Positions 20,010-29,294 of a DNA stretch of 63,014 nucleotides are shown in pieces. How positions within the stretch are numbered: position 1 is the stretch's first letter; each line of letters starts with the position of its first letter. The translations under genes and the position numbers were made by a program. The notes under the pieces are model-generated. The model did not search any database and had not been told where the DNA came from. It saw only the letters and a list, made by a program, of their open reading frames with translations. Origin of the DNA: Methylacidimicrobium cyclopophantes (GTDB lineage: Bacteria; Verrucomicrobiota; Verrucomicrobiia; Methylacidiphilales; Methylacidiphilaceae). The DNA lies in the NCBI RefSeq assembly GCF_902143385.2, contig NZ_CABFUZ020000081.1, positions 1 to 63,014 on the forward strand, in the 5' to 3' direction.

Positions 20010-21758
20010 ATGATCTGGCGCTCTCCTCTTTGGCTCTACCTAGGGCTTCCTCTCTTGGCCTTCGCGCTGCTTCTCTTCTGGCGGACGGAAGCAAGACTTT
20101 CCGCAGGGAAATCCTTTCTCCAGCTCGTTCCCACGGAGGGTCGATGGGCGATCCGCAGCGGCGGGCAGGCCATTCGGCGCTGGCCTCGGTTTTTTGTGCT
20201 GGCGGGCTTGTTCGTTCTTTTTGCATTAGCCCGCCCCCAGGGGGGACAAAGCCCTCGGCAGCTCCTCCGTCCGTCGACCGACCTGATCCTCGCCTTGGAC
20301 CTCTCCCGGAGCATGACCTCTCCCGATCTTCCGCCCTCTCGCCTCGATCGTGCCAAGCTGTTGATTCGAGCATTCCTCCAGCAAGCCCAGGGACAACGAG
20401 TCGGCCTCTTGGTCTTTTCCAACTCCGCTCAACTGGCCGTCCCGCTGACCACCGATTACGGCGCCATCGAGGGATTGCTGACCGAACTGACTCCGGCCAG
20501 CCTGCCGGAAGCGGGGACCGATTTTACAGCTCTTCTGGCCGAGGCATACGAGGCATTTTCCCAGAGCGATGCCGCTGAGAAGGTGCTCCTCCTCCTCAGT
20601 GATGGGGAAGATCACGGGAGCGGCTCGAAAGAAAGGCTGTCGCGGCTCGCACGGTTGGGGGTGCGGATCGATGCGATCGGTCTCGGAACGAGTCGAGGGG
20701 GGATGATTCCGGATCCCAGGGGAGGATTCCTGAAGGACGAGCAAGGGCATCCGGTGCTCTCCCATTTGGAGTCGAACCCGCTCCGCGCCTTGGCTTCCGC
20801 AACCGGCGGCCGCTATTTTCGGGGAGATCGGTGGGTGACGCTGTCGGAGATTTTCGGCTTCGATTCCGCGGCAAAAGGATCCCGAATGGAACAAGCGGAG
20901 GGCCGGGCCGAGCGATTCGCCTATTTCCTCTTGCCCGCCCTTCTCTGTTGGTGCGCCGGCCTTCTTTGGGAACTTCCCGCTTTTCGTTCCTCGTCCCGAA
21001 CCGCTCCTCCTCCGGCTCGCCCCCTGGCTGCGAACTCCAAGGTGCTCCTCGCCTTTTTCCTCACGCTTGGAGGACTTTGGCCGCTGCCCTGCTTTTCCCA
21101 AGCGCGCTCGGCTCCGAATTCCTCCGGTGCCGGCGGGGAAGAGGACAAGCTTGTTCGCTGCGTCCAGGCTCTCGCGGGGAAAGAGCGTCTTTCCGCTTCC
21201 GACTATGGCGCCCTGGCGCGCGAAACGATTTCTTGGTGTCGTGCCGGCAAGGAAGAAGGATTGTCCACAGGGGTGATTCAGGATGGGTTGACCGCGGTCG
21301 ATCGAGGGGAGCGGCTCGACCCACGCTTGCTCCCTTGGGAGCAGATGCGCAAGGAGCTTCAAGCTCTCCTCGAAGCGGCTCGGGCCGCGAACGCACCATC
21401 CGAAACTTCCTCTTCTTTTTCCCAGAATCGGGGCTCGTCCTCTTTGCACTCTCCGCGCTTCCGTCCCTCCGCGGCCGGGCATCCCTCCGGAAATCGGAGA
21501 ATGGATCGGCAGCGCCCCACTCCGGGCTCATCCGAGGAAAAATCCTCGGGATCCTCCGCCGCGTCGCCGCCGGGCTCCCTCGACCGCAAGGATGGGGCAG
21601 AGTCAGAGGCGCGGCGTTCGCTTCCGGAGGGGCAGAGTGGGGCTAGGGCGCGCTTGCACCAAGTCGAGCGGCTCGACCGTCCTGCGATCCTCTTCGAGCG
21701 GATGCGGCAAAAGGAAGCCGAACAAGCGGATAGCCCGCCGGAATTGATGGATTGGTAA
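20010..21758 (+). CDS. batB: BatB-type von Willebrand factor A protein with BatC-like C-terminus
   Basis: Membrane-anchored VWA protein of the Bacteroides aerotolerance group. In the 582-residue protein two N-terminal membrane segments flank AGKSFLQLVPTEGR. The VWA domain has the MIDAS motif DLSRSM (within LILALDLSRSMTSPDL), VGLLVFSNSAQLAVPLTTDY and LLLLSDGEDHGSGS. A further membrane segment (FAYFLLPALLCWCAGLLWEL) follows. About 200 more residues hold a second hydrophobic segment, helices, a Ser/Pro-rich linker, and HQVERLDRPAILFERMRQ ending in MDW, like the C-terminus of BatC. A batB-batC fusion is likely but inferred. No moxR or batA lies in the window. Confidence 0.8.
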   Translation: MIWRSPLWLYLGLPLLAFALLLFWRTEARLSAGKSFLQLVPTEGRWAIRSGGQAIRRWPRFFVLAGLFVLFALARPQGGQSPRQLLRPSTDLILALDLSRSMTSPDLPPSRLDRAKLLIRAFLQQAQGQRVGLLVFSNSAQLAVPLTTDYGAIEGLLTELTPASLPEAGTDFTALLAEAYEAFSQSDAAEKVLLLLSDGEDHGSGSKERLSRLARLGVRIDAIGLGTSRGGMIPDPRGGFLKDEQGHPVLSHLESNPLRALASATGGRYFRGDRWVTLSEIFGFDSAAKGSRMEQAEGRAERFAYFLLPALLCWCAGLLWELPAFRSSSRTAPPPARPLAANSKVLLAFFLTLGGLWPLPCFSQARSAPNSSGAGGEEDKLVRCVQALAGKERLSASDYGALARETISWCRAGKEEGLSTGVIQDGLTAVDRGERLDPRLLPWEQMRKELQALLEAARAANAPSETSSSFSQNRGSSSLHSPRFRPSAAGHPSGNRRMDRQRPTPGSSEEKSSGSSAASPPGSLDRKDGAESEARRSLPEGQSGARARLHQVERLDRPAILFERMRQKEAEQADSPPELMDW

Positions 21759-24313
21759 AGGTGAACCGGTTTTTCGTTCTTTTTTTGGTTCTTTCCTTTT
21801 CCCATGCGCTTCTCTACGCCCAAGGGGCTCATTGGCTGCCGCCCGAGACCAGAGCCACCCTCGATTCCGCTTACCAAGTGAAGCTGGTCGTTGAAGGAGC
21901 GATTCCGCAGAGCGATCCGGAACTCCCCGCGATTCCCTATGTGGAAACCGGATTCCCGAAAAAGGAGCTTTTGGCGAATTCCGGAAGCGGAGGAAACTCT
22001 TCCATTGTCTATTCCTATATCCTCCAGCCTCTTCGCACCGGCCCTCACACACTGCCCGGCTTTTTGCTCCCGACGGATCGAGGCTTGGTCTCCGTGCCCC
22101 CCTTTTCGTTTTGGGTCGGGGAGCCTCCCTCCTCCCCCTCCTTCGTCTCTTCAGCCGACGCGTCGCTCCTCCTATTCCGGAAAGAGGTGTGGCAGGGAGA
22201 GCCTTTCCCGGTCGAGTATCGGCTTCTCGCCCATGCCGGTACTTTCCTGGAAATCACCGGACAACCCGAGTGGACCCCTGCCGACGTGCTCGTTGACCGG
22301 TGGAGCCGCCCGGAAAGAGTCAGCGGGGATTGGCGGGGCAGTTTTTTCAGCGGCCTTCGCTACTCGGCTCTGGCGATCGCGCTCAATCCAGGAAAGGTTT
22401 CCCTTTGTCCGGTGAGCCAACATGTGAACATGGAAACAGGAAAGTTCGGCCAGGGCCTGTTTTCCCAAGCGATCATCCGTCCGCTGGTTCTTCGGACTTC
22501 GGCCCTCACCCTGCAGGTCAAACCGTTGCCGACGCCGCCGAAAGAAGGATTCACCCAAGCCGTAGGCACGTTCCGCCTGATCAGCGAACTCTCCGCTGCC
22601 GAGACCCAAGTGGGAGAGCCGGCGACATGGACTCTTCGCATTGACGGCACGGGGAACTGGACGACCCATTGGAATCTTGTTCCGCCGCCGATCCCTTCCG
22701 GACTGCGGGTCATCGAGCCTGCGCCGCGGCGCCAAAGCGATCCGGATTCGCTTTTTTCTGGCTCCCTGGTCCTCGAACGCATCGTCGTGGCCGATCATCC
22801 TGGCCGATACACGATCCCTCCTTATCGATTCACCTACTTCGATCCCCTTGCCGGATGCTATCGAACGGCGCAAGCGGCGCCCGCCGTCTTGACGGTGACT
22901 TCCGCCTCTTCTGCCGCCGCTTCTCCCCCGGAGCGTCCTTCCTCTTCCGGGCCGACAGCCTACTCGAACGGATCGCCGGCCCCAAAACGGTTGCCGGAGG
23001 CACCGCTCGTCGGTTCCTCCGCCGCGCTCGCTCCTTTGGAGAATCGCTGGCTCTTCCTCGAAGCGGGCGGAGCGGGCGCAACGCTACTTGCCCTTTGGTT
23101 CCTCTTGGCCTGGCGACACGCACGGCGGGCCGATCCTATGGAGCGGCGACGCGCCGGATTGCGCCGCCTCCGCCGGATTCATCGCCAGATTCGCCGCGCG
23201 ACATCGGTGGGAGAGCGACAAGAGCAGCTCTTCCACTGGCAGGCGGCCATCCGGGATGCCTGGCTCGTCGTTCCAGCCGTGCCGGGGGTCGCGGAGCTAG
23301 GGGCGGCTCTGGAACGAGCTCAGGTTGACTCGTCTACGCGGAGGGCTTGGACAGAACTCTGGCAGGAGGCGGAGATCCATCTCTACGCGCGAGAGGCGAC
23401 CCTTCCTTCCGACTGGATCGGACGATCGGAAGAAGAGGCACGGCGCATCCGGATTCCTCGACAATCCTGGAAGGGGACATTCGCGCGCAGGCATTTCTTC
23501 CCTGCGGTGACGATCTGGATCGTTCTCCTCTCCTCGTCCTGGGGGATAAGCGCCCTGGAGCTCTACCGTTCCGGTCGCTTCGAGCAATCCGCGGAGCTCT
23601 GGGAGCGAAGCTTGCGAAGAAATCCGACCGACTGGATCGCGCGGAACAACTATGGAGCCGCCCTCTCCCAGGAGGGGCGGTGGCAGGAAGCTCTCGCGCA
23701 ATGGTCCTCGGCTTTCCTGCTCTCCCCTCGCGACTCCGCCGTTCGCGCGAACTTCGCGCTCGCTCTCACCCATTGCCCCGGCGTCGATAAGCGACTCTCG
23801 GCCTTGGTAAGCGGTCCCGTCTGGTTTCGCTGGATCGGCGGTGCATCCCCCGCGGAATGGCAGCTTCTCCTCGCGATCGGGCTGCTCGTCCTCTTTGCTT
23901 CCGGGGTTCTTCTCCTGCTCTCGCGCTATGGGCTCGCTCGACCAGCTCTCCCGCTGCGCAACACCCTCCTCGCCGTCGGCCTGAGCCTATCGACGATTGC
24001 CCTGAGCGCAGTGGCTCTCTATGGACCCATGGCCGATCCTCGGGCCGGCCTTGTGATCGAGGATGCTTCCTTGCACTCTATACCGACCGATGCGGAACAG
24101 CAGAGCGGTCCGGTGATCGCTCCGATTCTGGTCGTCGTCGGAAAGCCATTCCTTCACTGGATCCAGGTGCGTCTTTCCGACTCACGCTCGGGGTGGCTGC
24201 GCGCAGAGGCGGTCGTCCGGTTCTTTCGTCCCTCGATTCCTTCGCGCGCGCACCGTTCCCCTCGACGCGTCGGGAGCGGAGAATCCGCCTTCCCTTCGTC
24301 TTCTCGATCCTGA
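21752..24313 (+). CDS. batD: BatD/BatE-like fusion protein (oxygen tolerance, TPR, SH3)
   Basis: An 853-residue envelope protein. A signal peptide (FFVLFLVLSFSHALLYAQG) is followed by a BatD-type region of beta-rich repeats, e.g. LVVEGAIPQSDPELPAIP and VGEPATWTLRIDGTGNWT. A membrane segment lies near residue 435. The C-terminal part resembles BatE: TPR units (SGRFEQSAELWERSLRRNP, NNYGAALSQEGRWQEALAQW), two membrane segments, then an SH3-like end with GLVIEDASLHSI and SGWLRAEAVVRF. The TTG at 21752 overlaps the batB stop; GTG at 21761 is an alternative. A fusion of BatD and BatE functions is inferred from domain order. Confidence 0.8.
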   Translation: MVKVNRFFVLFLVLSFSHALLYAQGAHWLPPETRATLDSAYQVKLVVEGAIPQSDPELPAIPYVETGFPKKELLANSGSGGNSSIVYSYILQPLRTGPHTLPGFLLPTDRGLVSVPPFSFWVGEPPSSPSFVSSADASLLLFRKEVWQGEPFPVEYRLLAHAGTFLEITGQPEWTPADVLVDRWSRPERVSGDWRGSFFSGLRYSALAIALNPGKVSLCPVSQHVNMETGKFGQGLFSQAIIRPLVLRTSALTLQVKPLPTPPKEGFTQAVGTFRLISELSAAETQVGEPATWTLRIDGTGNWTTHWNLVPPPIPSGLRVIEPAPRRQSDPDSLFSGSLVLERIVVADHPGRYTIPPYRFTYFDPLAGCYRTAQAAPAVLTVTSASSAAASPPERPSSSGPTAYSNGSPAPKRLPEAPLVGSSAALAPLENRWLFLEAGGAGATLLALWFLLAWRHARRADPMERRRAGLRRLRRIHRQIRRATSVGERQEQLFHWQAAIRDAWLVVPAVPGVAELGAALERAQVDSSTRRAWTELWQEAEIHLYAREATLPSDWIGRSEEEARRIRIPRQSWKGTFARRHFFPAVTIWIVLLSSSWGISALELYRSGRFEQSAELWERSLRRNPTDWIARNNYGAALSQEGRWQEALAQWSSAFLLSPRDSAVRANFALALTHCPGVDKRLSALVSGPVWFRWIGGASPAEWQLLLAIGLLVLFASGVLLLLSRYGLARPALPLRNTLLAVGLSLSTIALSAVALYGPMADPRAGLVIEDASLHSIPTDAEQQSGPVIAPILVVVGKPFLHWIQVRLSDSRSGWLRAEAVVRFFRPSIPSRAHRSPRRVGSGESAFPSSSRS

Positions 24314-24558
24314 TCGGACCTCCGCGCAAGCTTTCTGCTGCGCATGCGGCTTGCGAGCCGGCCGTGCCTGCTGCGTCGGATCGGGTTTTTGTCCGCGCCG
24401 GATCTCTTCCTGCGGCTTCGGCAGAAAGCCAAAGCGTCCGCCTCGCATCCAAGCTCGTGCGCCGCGCCTAGGGCAGAAGCTTTCCAAGGAAGGCGGGTGC
24501 CTTGGACCATTGGTAGGCAGGCCGGCGATAGGCAAGACTCTGATTTGCTCCCGGAACG

Positions 24559-25692
24559 TCAAAGTCGGCCCAGCAAGCGGCCGATTACCTTTCGGGCATC
24601 CAACGCCTCTTCCGCGAATGCCCGCGCTCCTGCGGCTTCTTCGGCGTAGTGGCTTTCGACCCTTTCGATGGCGCGCGCGGCCTCGTCTATCGAAGAAAAC
24701 GGGTGCAAGCCGCACGGCGGCCTCAGCCGCGTGCTCCAGCCGGTTTCCTGGAGCACCACCGGCTTCCCAAGGGAAAGATAGCAGGCGCTTCGATCGCTGA
24801 ACCAGCCGCAGTTGGAAATCCGATAACCGCCTTTGACTACGGAAAACTCGCCGCGGCTGTCGTTTAAGAACGCGCGATACTGTTTCCAATCCGTAGTGAT
24901 GTCGCTGCTCGAAACAATCTCCCATCCGGCCGCCCGGAATCTTTCGGCAATCTCCTCCTCCGCGAGATCGCAGGCGATCCGAAAAGGGACATCGACGAGC
25001 CGAGGGAGAGCGAGGACTCTTTCCCACTCCGGAGCTTTGTTCGTAAAGACCCATTGTCCCCAGCGGACTTCCGGATAGGCCCGCCAGTGGGTAACCGTAG
25101 TCCAGCTCTTTCCTCCTCCCGGAAGTGCCGTCCAGGAATCGAGGACAACGGGCGGTAGCGTGGTGAGCCAGGGCACTCCAAGATTGGGTGCGCGGACGTC
25201 TTCTTGATCCATACGGAGCCCTACGGTCACAAAGACGTCGTGACCGGCGAGGCCGAGGTCGCAGCCGTACTGCCGCGCCCAGATTGATGTGAAGACCGGA
25301 TCGAGGTCGAGGTAGATTCGCCGCTTGGGCAGATCTAGAAGCGACCGCCGGCGAAGGACGCCCGATATGTTCAGGAGGAGATCGGCCTCTCGGGCATAGG
25401 CGCGCAACTCCTCCCACTCTTCCCTTTCTCCTTCTTGAAAAAGGGTCGCTTTCCCGCACCATCCGAATTCCGCGATCGCCTTTCGCCAATAACTCGCATT
25501 GACGGCCCGATCGGGAGTAGTTCGCTTCCCGGCGGCATCGATGCATGCCGAGGCCGGCAGCTCTTCCACCAACCACGTGTCCCAACCCAACGATCGGAAT
25601 CCGAGAGCCCACTGCAAAAATGCCCAGGTTACCCCCGCGGAATTTCGGGGATAGCGAGCAAAGGCGGTCGTAAGGATCGCCCGGCCGCTCAT
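24559..25692 (-). CDS. Glycosyltransferase-like protein
   Basis: A 377-residue cytoplasmic protein with a GT-B-like layout. The N-terminal half has SAGVTWAFLQWALGFRSLG and LLLNISGVL. The C-terminal half has LNDSRGEFSVVKGGYRISNC, WFSDRSACYLSLGKPVVLQ and a helix near its end, the pattern of family 1-type transferases and CgeB-like proteins. Donor and acceptor are unknown. A good ribosome site, AAGGACAAGGGG, precedes the ATG. It stands alone, convergent with batD. The 245 bases between them hold only a weak hairpin (CCAAGG/CCTTGG arms around 24490-24510) and no supported gene. Confidence 0.75.
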   Translation of the reverse strand: MSGRAILTTAFARYPRNSAGVTWAFLQWALGFRSLGWDTWLVEELPASACIDAAGKRTTPDRAVNASYWRKAIAEFGWCGKATLFQEGEREEWEELRAYAREADLLLNISGVLRRRSLLDLPKRRIYLDLDPVFTSIWARQYGCDLGLAGHDVFVTVGLRMDQEDVRAPNLGVPWLTTLPPVVLDSWTALPGGGKSWTTVTHWRAYPEVRWGQWVFTNKAPEWERVLALPRLVDVPFRIACDLAEEEIAERFRAAGWEIVSSSDITTDWKQYRAFLNDSRGEFSVVKGGYRISNCGWFSDRSACYLSLGKPVVLQETGWSTRLRPPCGLHPFSSIDEAARAIERVESHYAEEAAGARAFAEEALDARKVIGRLLGRL

Positions 25693-25782
25693 CCCCTTGT
25701 CCTTCCCCCGCCGGATCTTTCGACGGCTCCGAAAAAAGGACTTTTCCCCAGTCCCCTCTTCCCGCTAGAGTCTCGGAAGTTC

Positions 25783-26634
25783 ATGCGATGCGTAGGCCTT
25801 GGCGGTAAGCTTTGTATCTGCGCTCTTTCGGTCCTTCTTTCAAGCTGCGTCACCTCCACGAACTACAAGCCCGCCACCCTTGTCCGCGTGAGCGTGCACG
25901 ATCAAGCTCTCGAGGTAGTACAAAACGGCGCGCCGACGCACCGCTTTCCGGTTTCGACCTCCCGCTTCGGGCTGGGCGACCAGCCGAATAGCTTTCGGAC
26001 TCCCTTGGGCCGATTCGTGGTTCAGAATAAAATCGGCGACGGGGTCCCATTGGGCGGGAAGTTTTATCACCGAAGATATACGGGGGAACGGGTCGACTTG
26101 AAGCACGGATCGGCAGCCGGCCATGACAGCTTGCTCACTCGGATTCTCTGGCTGCGCGGCCTGGAGGAGGGGAACCGCAATGCCTATAGCCGGGGAATCT
26201 ACATCCATGGCACCAACCAGGAGTCCCTGGTGGGTCAACCTGCAAGCTACGGTTGTATTCGGATGCGGAATCGGGACGTCCTTGCCCTTTACGAATTGGT
26301 GCCGGTGGGAAGTTTGGTCGTGATCCAACCCGGTCCGCTTTCTTCGGAGTCGCGGCTTGTCTCTACGGCCGTCGCGGCAAGACCAGCGGCTTTCCTTTCT
26401 CAGCCCGCGGAGGCGAATCTCGCACCTCCTGCGCCGAAGGCTCTTCCCGTACAGGGACAAACCCATACGCTGCCGCCCGCTCCATCGCCTCGAGTGCACC
26501 GGTCGGACTCTGTTTCCTCTCGATCGAAAAGAGGCCATGCCGTCTCTCAGCAAGCCCGCAGTCGGCAACCGCATCGCGGCCATTCGGCTCGGAGCAAGCA
26601 TCTGGCAAAAGCTGCCCTTGGGAAAACCAGTTAG
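25783..26634 (+). CDS. L,D-transpeptidase (YkuD) lipoprotein
   Basis: Peptidoglycan cross-linking or lipoprotein-attaching enzyme of the envelope. In the 283-residue protein the signal peptide ends in a lipobox at LSSC. The YkuD domain begins VRVSVHDQALEVVQNG and contains the catalytic motif, His142 (YIHGT) and Cys158 in SYGCIRMRN. A long Pro/Ser/His/Arg-rich C-terminal tail follows (about residues 195-283), unusual in length and likely disordered and basic. The frame is open to 25435, but the signal peptide fixes the start at 25783. Confidence 0.92.
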   Translation: MRCVGLGGKLCICALSVLLSSCVTSTNYKPATLVRVSVHDQALEVVQNGAPTHRFPVSTSRFGLGDQPNSFRTPLGRFVVQNKIGDGVPLGGKFYHRRYTGERVDLKHGSAAGHDSLLTRILWLRGLEEGNRNAYSRGIYIHGTNQESLVGQPASYGCIRMRNRDVLALYELVPVGSLVVIQPGPLSSESRLVSTAVAARPAAFLSQPAEANLAPPAPKALPVQGQTHTLPPAPSPRVHRSDSVSSRSKRGHAVSQQARSRQPHRGHSARSKHLAKAALGKTS

Positions 26635-26645
26635 GTCCGACGGAA

Positions 26646-26703
26646 GCTCGGCGATTGGCGAGTTCGGGCAACCGCTGAGAGCGCATGCCGAGCGGGTTTT
26701 TTT
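26646..26703 (+). terminator. Putative intrinsic terminator after the L,D-transpeptidase gene
   Basis: Arms GCTCGGC (26646-26652) and GCCGAGC (26687-26693) enclose a second small hairpin (CGCT/AGCG). They are followed at once by GGG and seven T residues. It lies 12 bases after the transpeptidase stop and 61 bases before the next gene. Confidence 0.55.
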
Positions 26704-26764
26704 CGTGACAAACACTCTCCGCTTTGCGATGAAGTCGAGTTCACGTTCCTGTAAGGAGAAGGAC

Positions 26765-26917
26765 ATGTCGCAACACCGGAGTCTTCGCAGAAGTTCGTCT
26801 CTCGCGGCAAAGCGGAATGTACTCAAGCGCTTTGAGCGGGTCGCACTCCTCAAAAAACGTGGTCGATGGAAAGAAGGGATGCGTGTTTTCGGATTGCCGA
26901 AGACGAACCCTCTGTGA
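26765..26917 (+). CDS. Small basic protein of the Verrucomicrobia/Chlamydiae ribosome-associated type
   Basis: A 50-residue, strongly basic protein. It starts MSQHRSLRRSSSLAAKRNVL, continues KRFERVALLKKRGRWKEG and ends GLPKTNPL. I recognise this as the small basic protein family found in Verrucomicrobia and Chlamydiae and listed as ribosome-associated; that distribution is from memory. A strong ribosome site, GTAAGGAGAAGGAC, precedes the ATG. It is a single-gene unit behind a terminator and is the best taxonomic marker in the window. Confidence 0.88.
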   Translation: MSQHRSLRRSSSLAAKRNVLKRFERVALLKKRGRWKEGMRVFGLPKTNPL

Positions 26918-26941
26918 GCCGGTTTCTAGGACTGACTTTTG

Positions 26942-27158
26942 CTATGAGGGCTGCGCTCGCGGCTTCGGCTTGAGCATGCGACGCTCGTAAGAACCGGCGA
27001 GCGCTCGGCGAATCGCCTCGCCGGCTCGAGCAACCTCTTCCGCTTCGAAGGGAAACGGAAGTCTCTCCGTTCCTTGCGCAACTACGGGAGGCAAAGGTGG
27101 TTCGATGGCCTTGAGCGACGAAGTGCAGCTTCTGCAACCACTCGAACTCCTTTCTCAC
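26942..27158 (-). pseudogene. Small unknown gene, probably frameshifted
   Basis: A GTG at 27158 overlaps the stop of the upstream ChaN-like gene (GTGA), which suggests coupled translation. The frame reads RKEFEWLQKLHFVA and then turns into Arg/Ser-rich sequence running antisense into the small basic protein gene. From about 27115 another frame reads KAIEPPLPPVVAQGTERLPF and then EEVARAGEAIRRALAGSYER, ending at 26942, which looks far more like protein. One extra base near 27110-27118 would explain this. Joined length is about 71 residues. No family was recognised. Confidence 0.4.
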
Positions 27159-28120
27159 CGTGATTCGCTGTCCCTCCGGAAACTCTTCCTGGCAGGAAGC
27201 GATTTTGGCGGAATCCAGAGGTAGTCGGCGAGCGGACGGCCGATGAACTCGAGCGCGGCGTGCGGAATCGGGAGGGGCTGCTGCGGATTCCGAATCGAGG
27301 ATGGAGCGCGGATTCGGGGCGTCTGCGAAGGGGCAACGAGCAGAAGGATGCGATGAGGGAGAGGCGAACGGATGGCTACGTGCTCCGGTAAGCCCAGGCC
27401 GAAACGCAGATGGCCCGCTCCGCAAAGGACCAGCGCATGACAATCCTTCCCCCGGGAGCTGCGGAGAGCGGAGACGATCCGCTGCGCCATCCAATCATCG
27501 CGGATTTCCTGAGCTTCCGCGGCTCGCCGGAGCCATGAGCGCGTCATCCCGGGATGGATCGGTAAGAGAAGCAAGAGAAGACGCTGGTAGAGCGGATCGA
27601 ATCGAATTCGGGTGAGGCCGGCGCGTTCCCGTTCGGCGGGAGTGATCGATTGCCACCCTCGGCGGGCGATCCGGCGGAAAAGGGGAACCGGGCCGTCGAG
27701 GCCGAAGATCGGGATCCGTTTTGCGCGAGCGATCCGCAAGAGGCCGCGGTAATCCCGGTAGTTGCTCCACCGACTGGCCCAATCGATCCGCTGCGAGAAC
27801 TCCTCAAACGAAAGTTCGCCCTCCAGGAAGCGGGAGAGAAACGGTTCGTCCTTCGGTTCGAGCATCTCGAGAAAAAGGAAAAGAGGAGCGCCTCCGGAGG
27901 CCAGGGCGGAGAGAAGCTGCTCTTCGATCCGGTGGTGAGAGCGAGCGGTATGCATCTCCCCTAAATACGTGATTCGGGCCGTGCGCAAATCAGAAAGGAG
28001 ATCCGTTTCCGAAACCGGATCTCCGGCGAGTAGGTCAATCCAGCCCTGCCCGGATGCTTCTCCGGAGCAGAGAAGGCAAAAGAGAGCGAGCCGGACTACC
28101 GCTCTGGGAAGCGAAAGCAA
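27155..28120 (-). CDS. ChaN-like (DUF399) haem-binding-type protein, secreted
   Basis: About 321 residues from a TTG at 28120, where a signal peptide (LPRAVVRLALFCLLCSGEASGQ) begins. The domain starts ITYLGEMHTARSHHRIEEQL and has LFLFLEMLEPKDEPFLSRFL, DWASRWSNYRDYRGLLRIA, PIFGLDG and LVLCGAGHLRFGLGLPEHV. This is the pattern of the ChaN/DUF399 domain, whose characterised member binds haem and is linked to iron uptake. The reading frame stays open to 28405, but that part overlaps the end of the upstream gene. The start codon is uncertain. Confidence 0.75.
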   Translation of the reverse strand: MLSLPRAVVRLALFCLLCSGEASGQGWIDLLAGDPVSETDLLSDLRTARITYLGEMHTARSHHRIEEQLLSALASGGAPLFLFLEMLEPKDEPFLSRFLEGELSFEEFSQRIDWASRWSNYRDYRGLLRIARAKRIPIFGLDGPVPLFRRIARRGWQSITPAERERAGLTRIRFDPLYQRLLLLLLPIHPGMTRSWLRRAAEAQEIRDDWMAQRIVSALRSSRGKDCHALVLCGAGHLRFGLGLPEHVAIRSPLPHRILLLVAPSQTPRIRAPSSIRNPQQPLPIPHAALEFIGRPLADYLWIPPKSLPARKSFRRDSESR

Positions 28121-28149
28121 AGGATCTACCTTTTTGAGGACGCCACCGC

Positions 28150-29294
28150 TCAAGGGGACGAGCGCGGAGAAGTTTCCGACGCGGATAGGCGGAGGGTACG
28201 AATCGCGGCGATTCGCTCCGCCGTCCGAAAGGGATCGCCTAACTGACAAACGAAGCGCTCTACCTCGTCGAGAAGGCCGTCGGAAAAAGAGCGCCATTCC
28301 CACTTCAGCAATAGCGCCAACAACCGGCGCATCCCGAAAAGGGCCAGCGAATCTGCGCAAAGACCGGTTGTGCGGCCGCCAAACCGTCGGAGAGGAAACC
28401 GGCACGAAAGAGAACCAAGAGGATCAGATAGGCGACGGGCCCGTATCCACGCTGAGTCTGAAGCCGGTTGCAGAGGGCTGTTCGGAAGCGAGTTCTCTCG
28501 TCATCAGAGGTCAAGCGGGACAAGAGACGAAGCAGCGCTTCCGCATTGGGAGAGGTGACCTGCCGTCGCGCGGATTCCTCTGCCGGGTTCTCTTCCGTCT
28601 CTCCGTTTTCGCCGCCGTCTTCCCGGGGTGCTAAAACGCTACCGAGCTGGGCGGGTCCCCGAGAGCGAAGCTCGACGAGCTCGAATTGCAGCACCGAGGC
28701 GACATTCTTTTCCATCGGATCCGGGATTTGAAATCCCGGTTCCTGTGGAAGCTCGATTTCGCCGAGGATCGCTGTCAGCGGACGAAGGATCAGGTGAACC
28801 GGCACAGAGAGTTTCCCTTCGCTGCGCAGAGAAAAGGCGACCCAAAACTCGTTGGTTCCGGTCGGAGGGAGGCCACGCAGACCGATCTCCAAGGAGAGAT
28901 CGACCGCACCCTGTGGCGGAACCTCGATTTCACGATTTGCCGGCTCTTGGGAGGAGAGGATCGATCGATAGCAGAGATCGGACCCGGCTCGAGAAGAAAT
29001 CAGGCGAACGTCGAGCAGCCGAAAGGGCTTGCGGGTGTGGTTCAGGAGAGTACCGCCTGCGCAAAGATAGGAAAGCTCCCTCTTTTTGGGGAAGAGGGCG
29101 ACCCACCAGCAGCGCTCTCGCTTCCATTGCAACTCGACACCGAAACGTCCCGTGAAGGGATATAGGCGATAGACCCAGTCACGGGCCGAATCCGCAGCTA
29201 TGCCAAGCACCTCCGGGGAGAGCCACTTATCGAACCGAGCGAGCGGATCGGAAGGCGCCGGCTTCTCGGGCGGTGCCGATGGGGAATCAGCCAC
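28150..29294 (-). CDS. Protein of unknown function, C-terminus apparently frameshifted
   Basis: The main frame (29294 down to 28305) encodes 329 residues from a GTG. It has a beta-rich middle (FGVELQWKRERCWWVALF, FRLLDVRLISSRAG, VDLSLEIGLRGLPP) and a Cys-rich odd end. From about 28390 another frame continues as LCADSLALFGMRRLLALLLK, WEWRSFSDGLLDEVERF and FRTAERIAAIRTLRLS to a stop at 28150, 30 bases before the ChaN-like start. That end looks native, so a one-base indel near 28330-28395 is likely. The same frame is also open upstream of 29294 for about 200 bases without a standard start. No family was recognised. Confidence 0.55.

Noticed and set aside
24344-24649. Plus-strand open frame of about 100 codons between batD and the glycosyltransferase gene
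   Set aside because: It runs antisense into the glycosyltransferase gene, is Arg/Ala/Ser-biased and has no ribosome site.
27155-28405. Long version of the ChaN-like protein starting at 28405
   Set aside because: The extra N-terminus overlaps the end of the upstream gene, is Arg-rich, and places the signal peptide about 95 residues inside.
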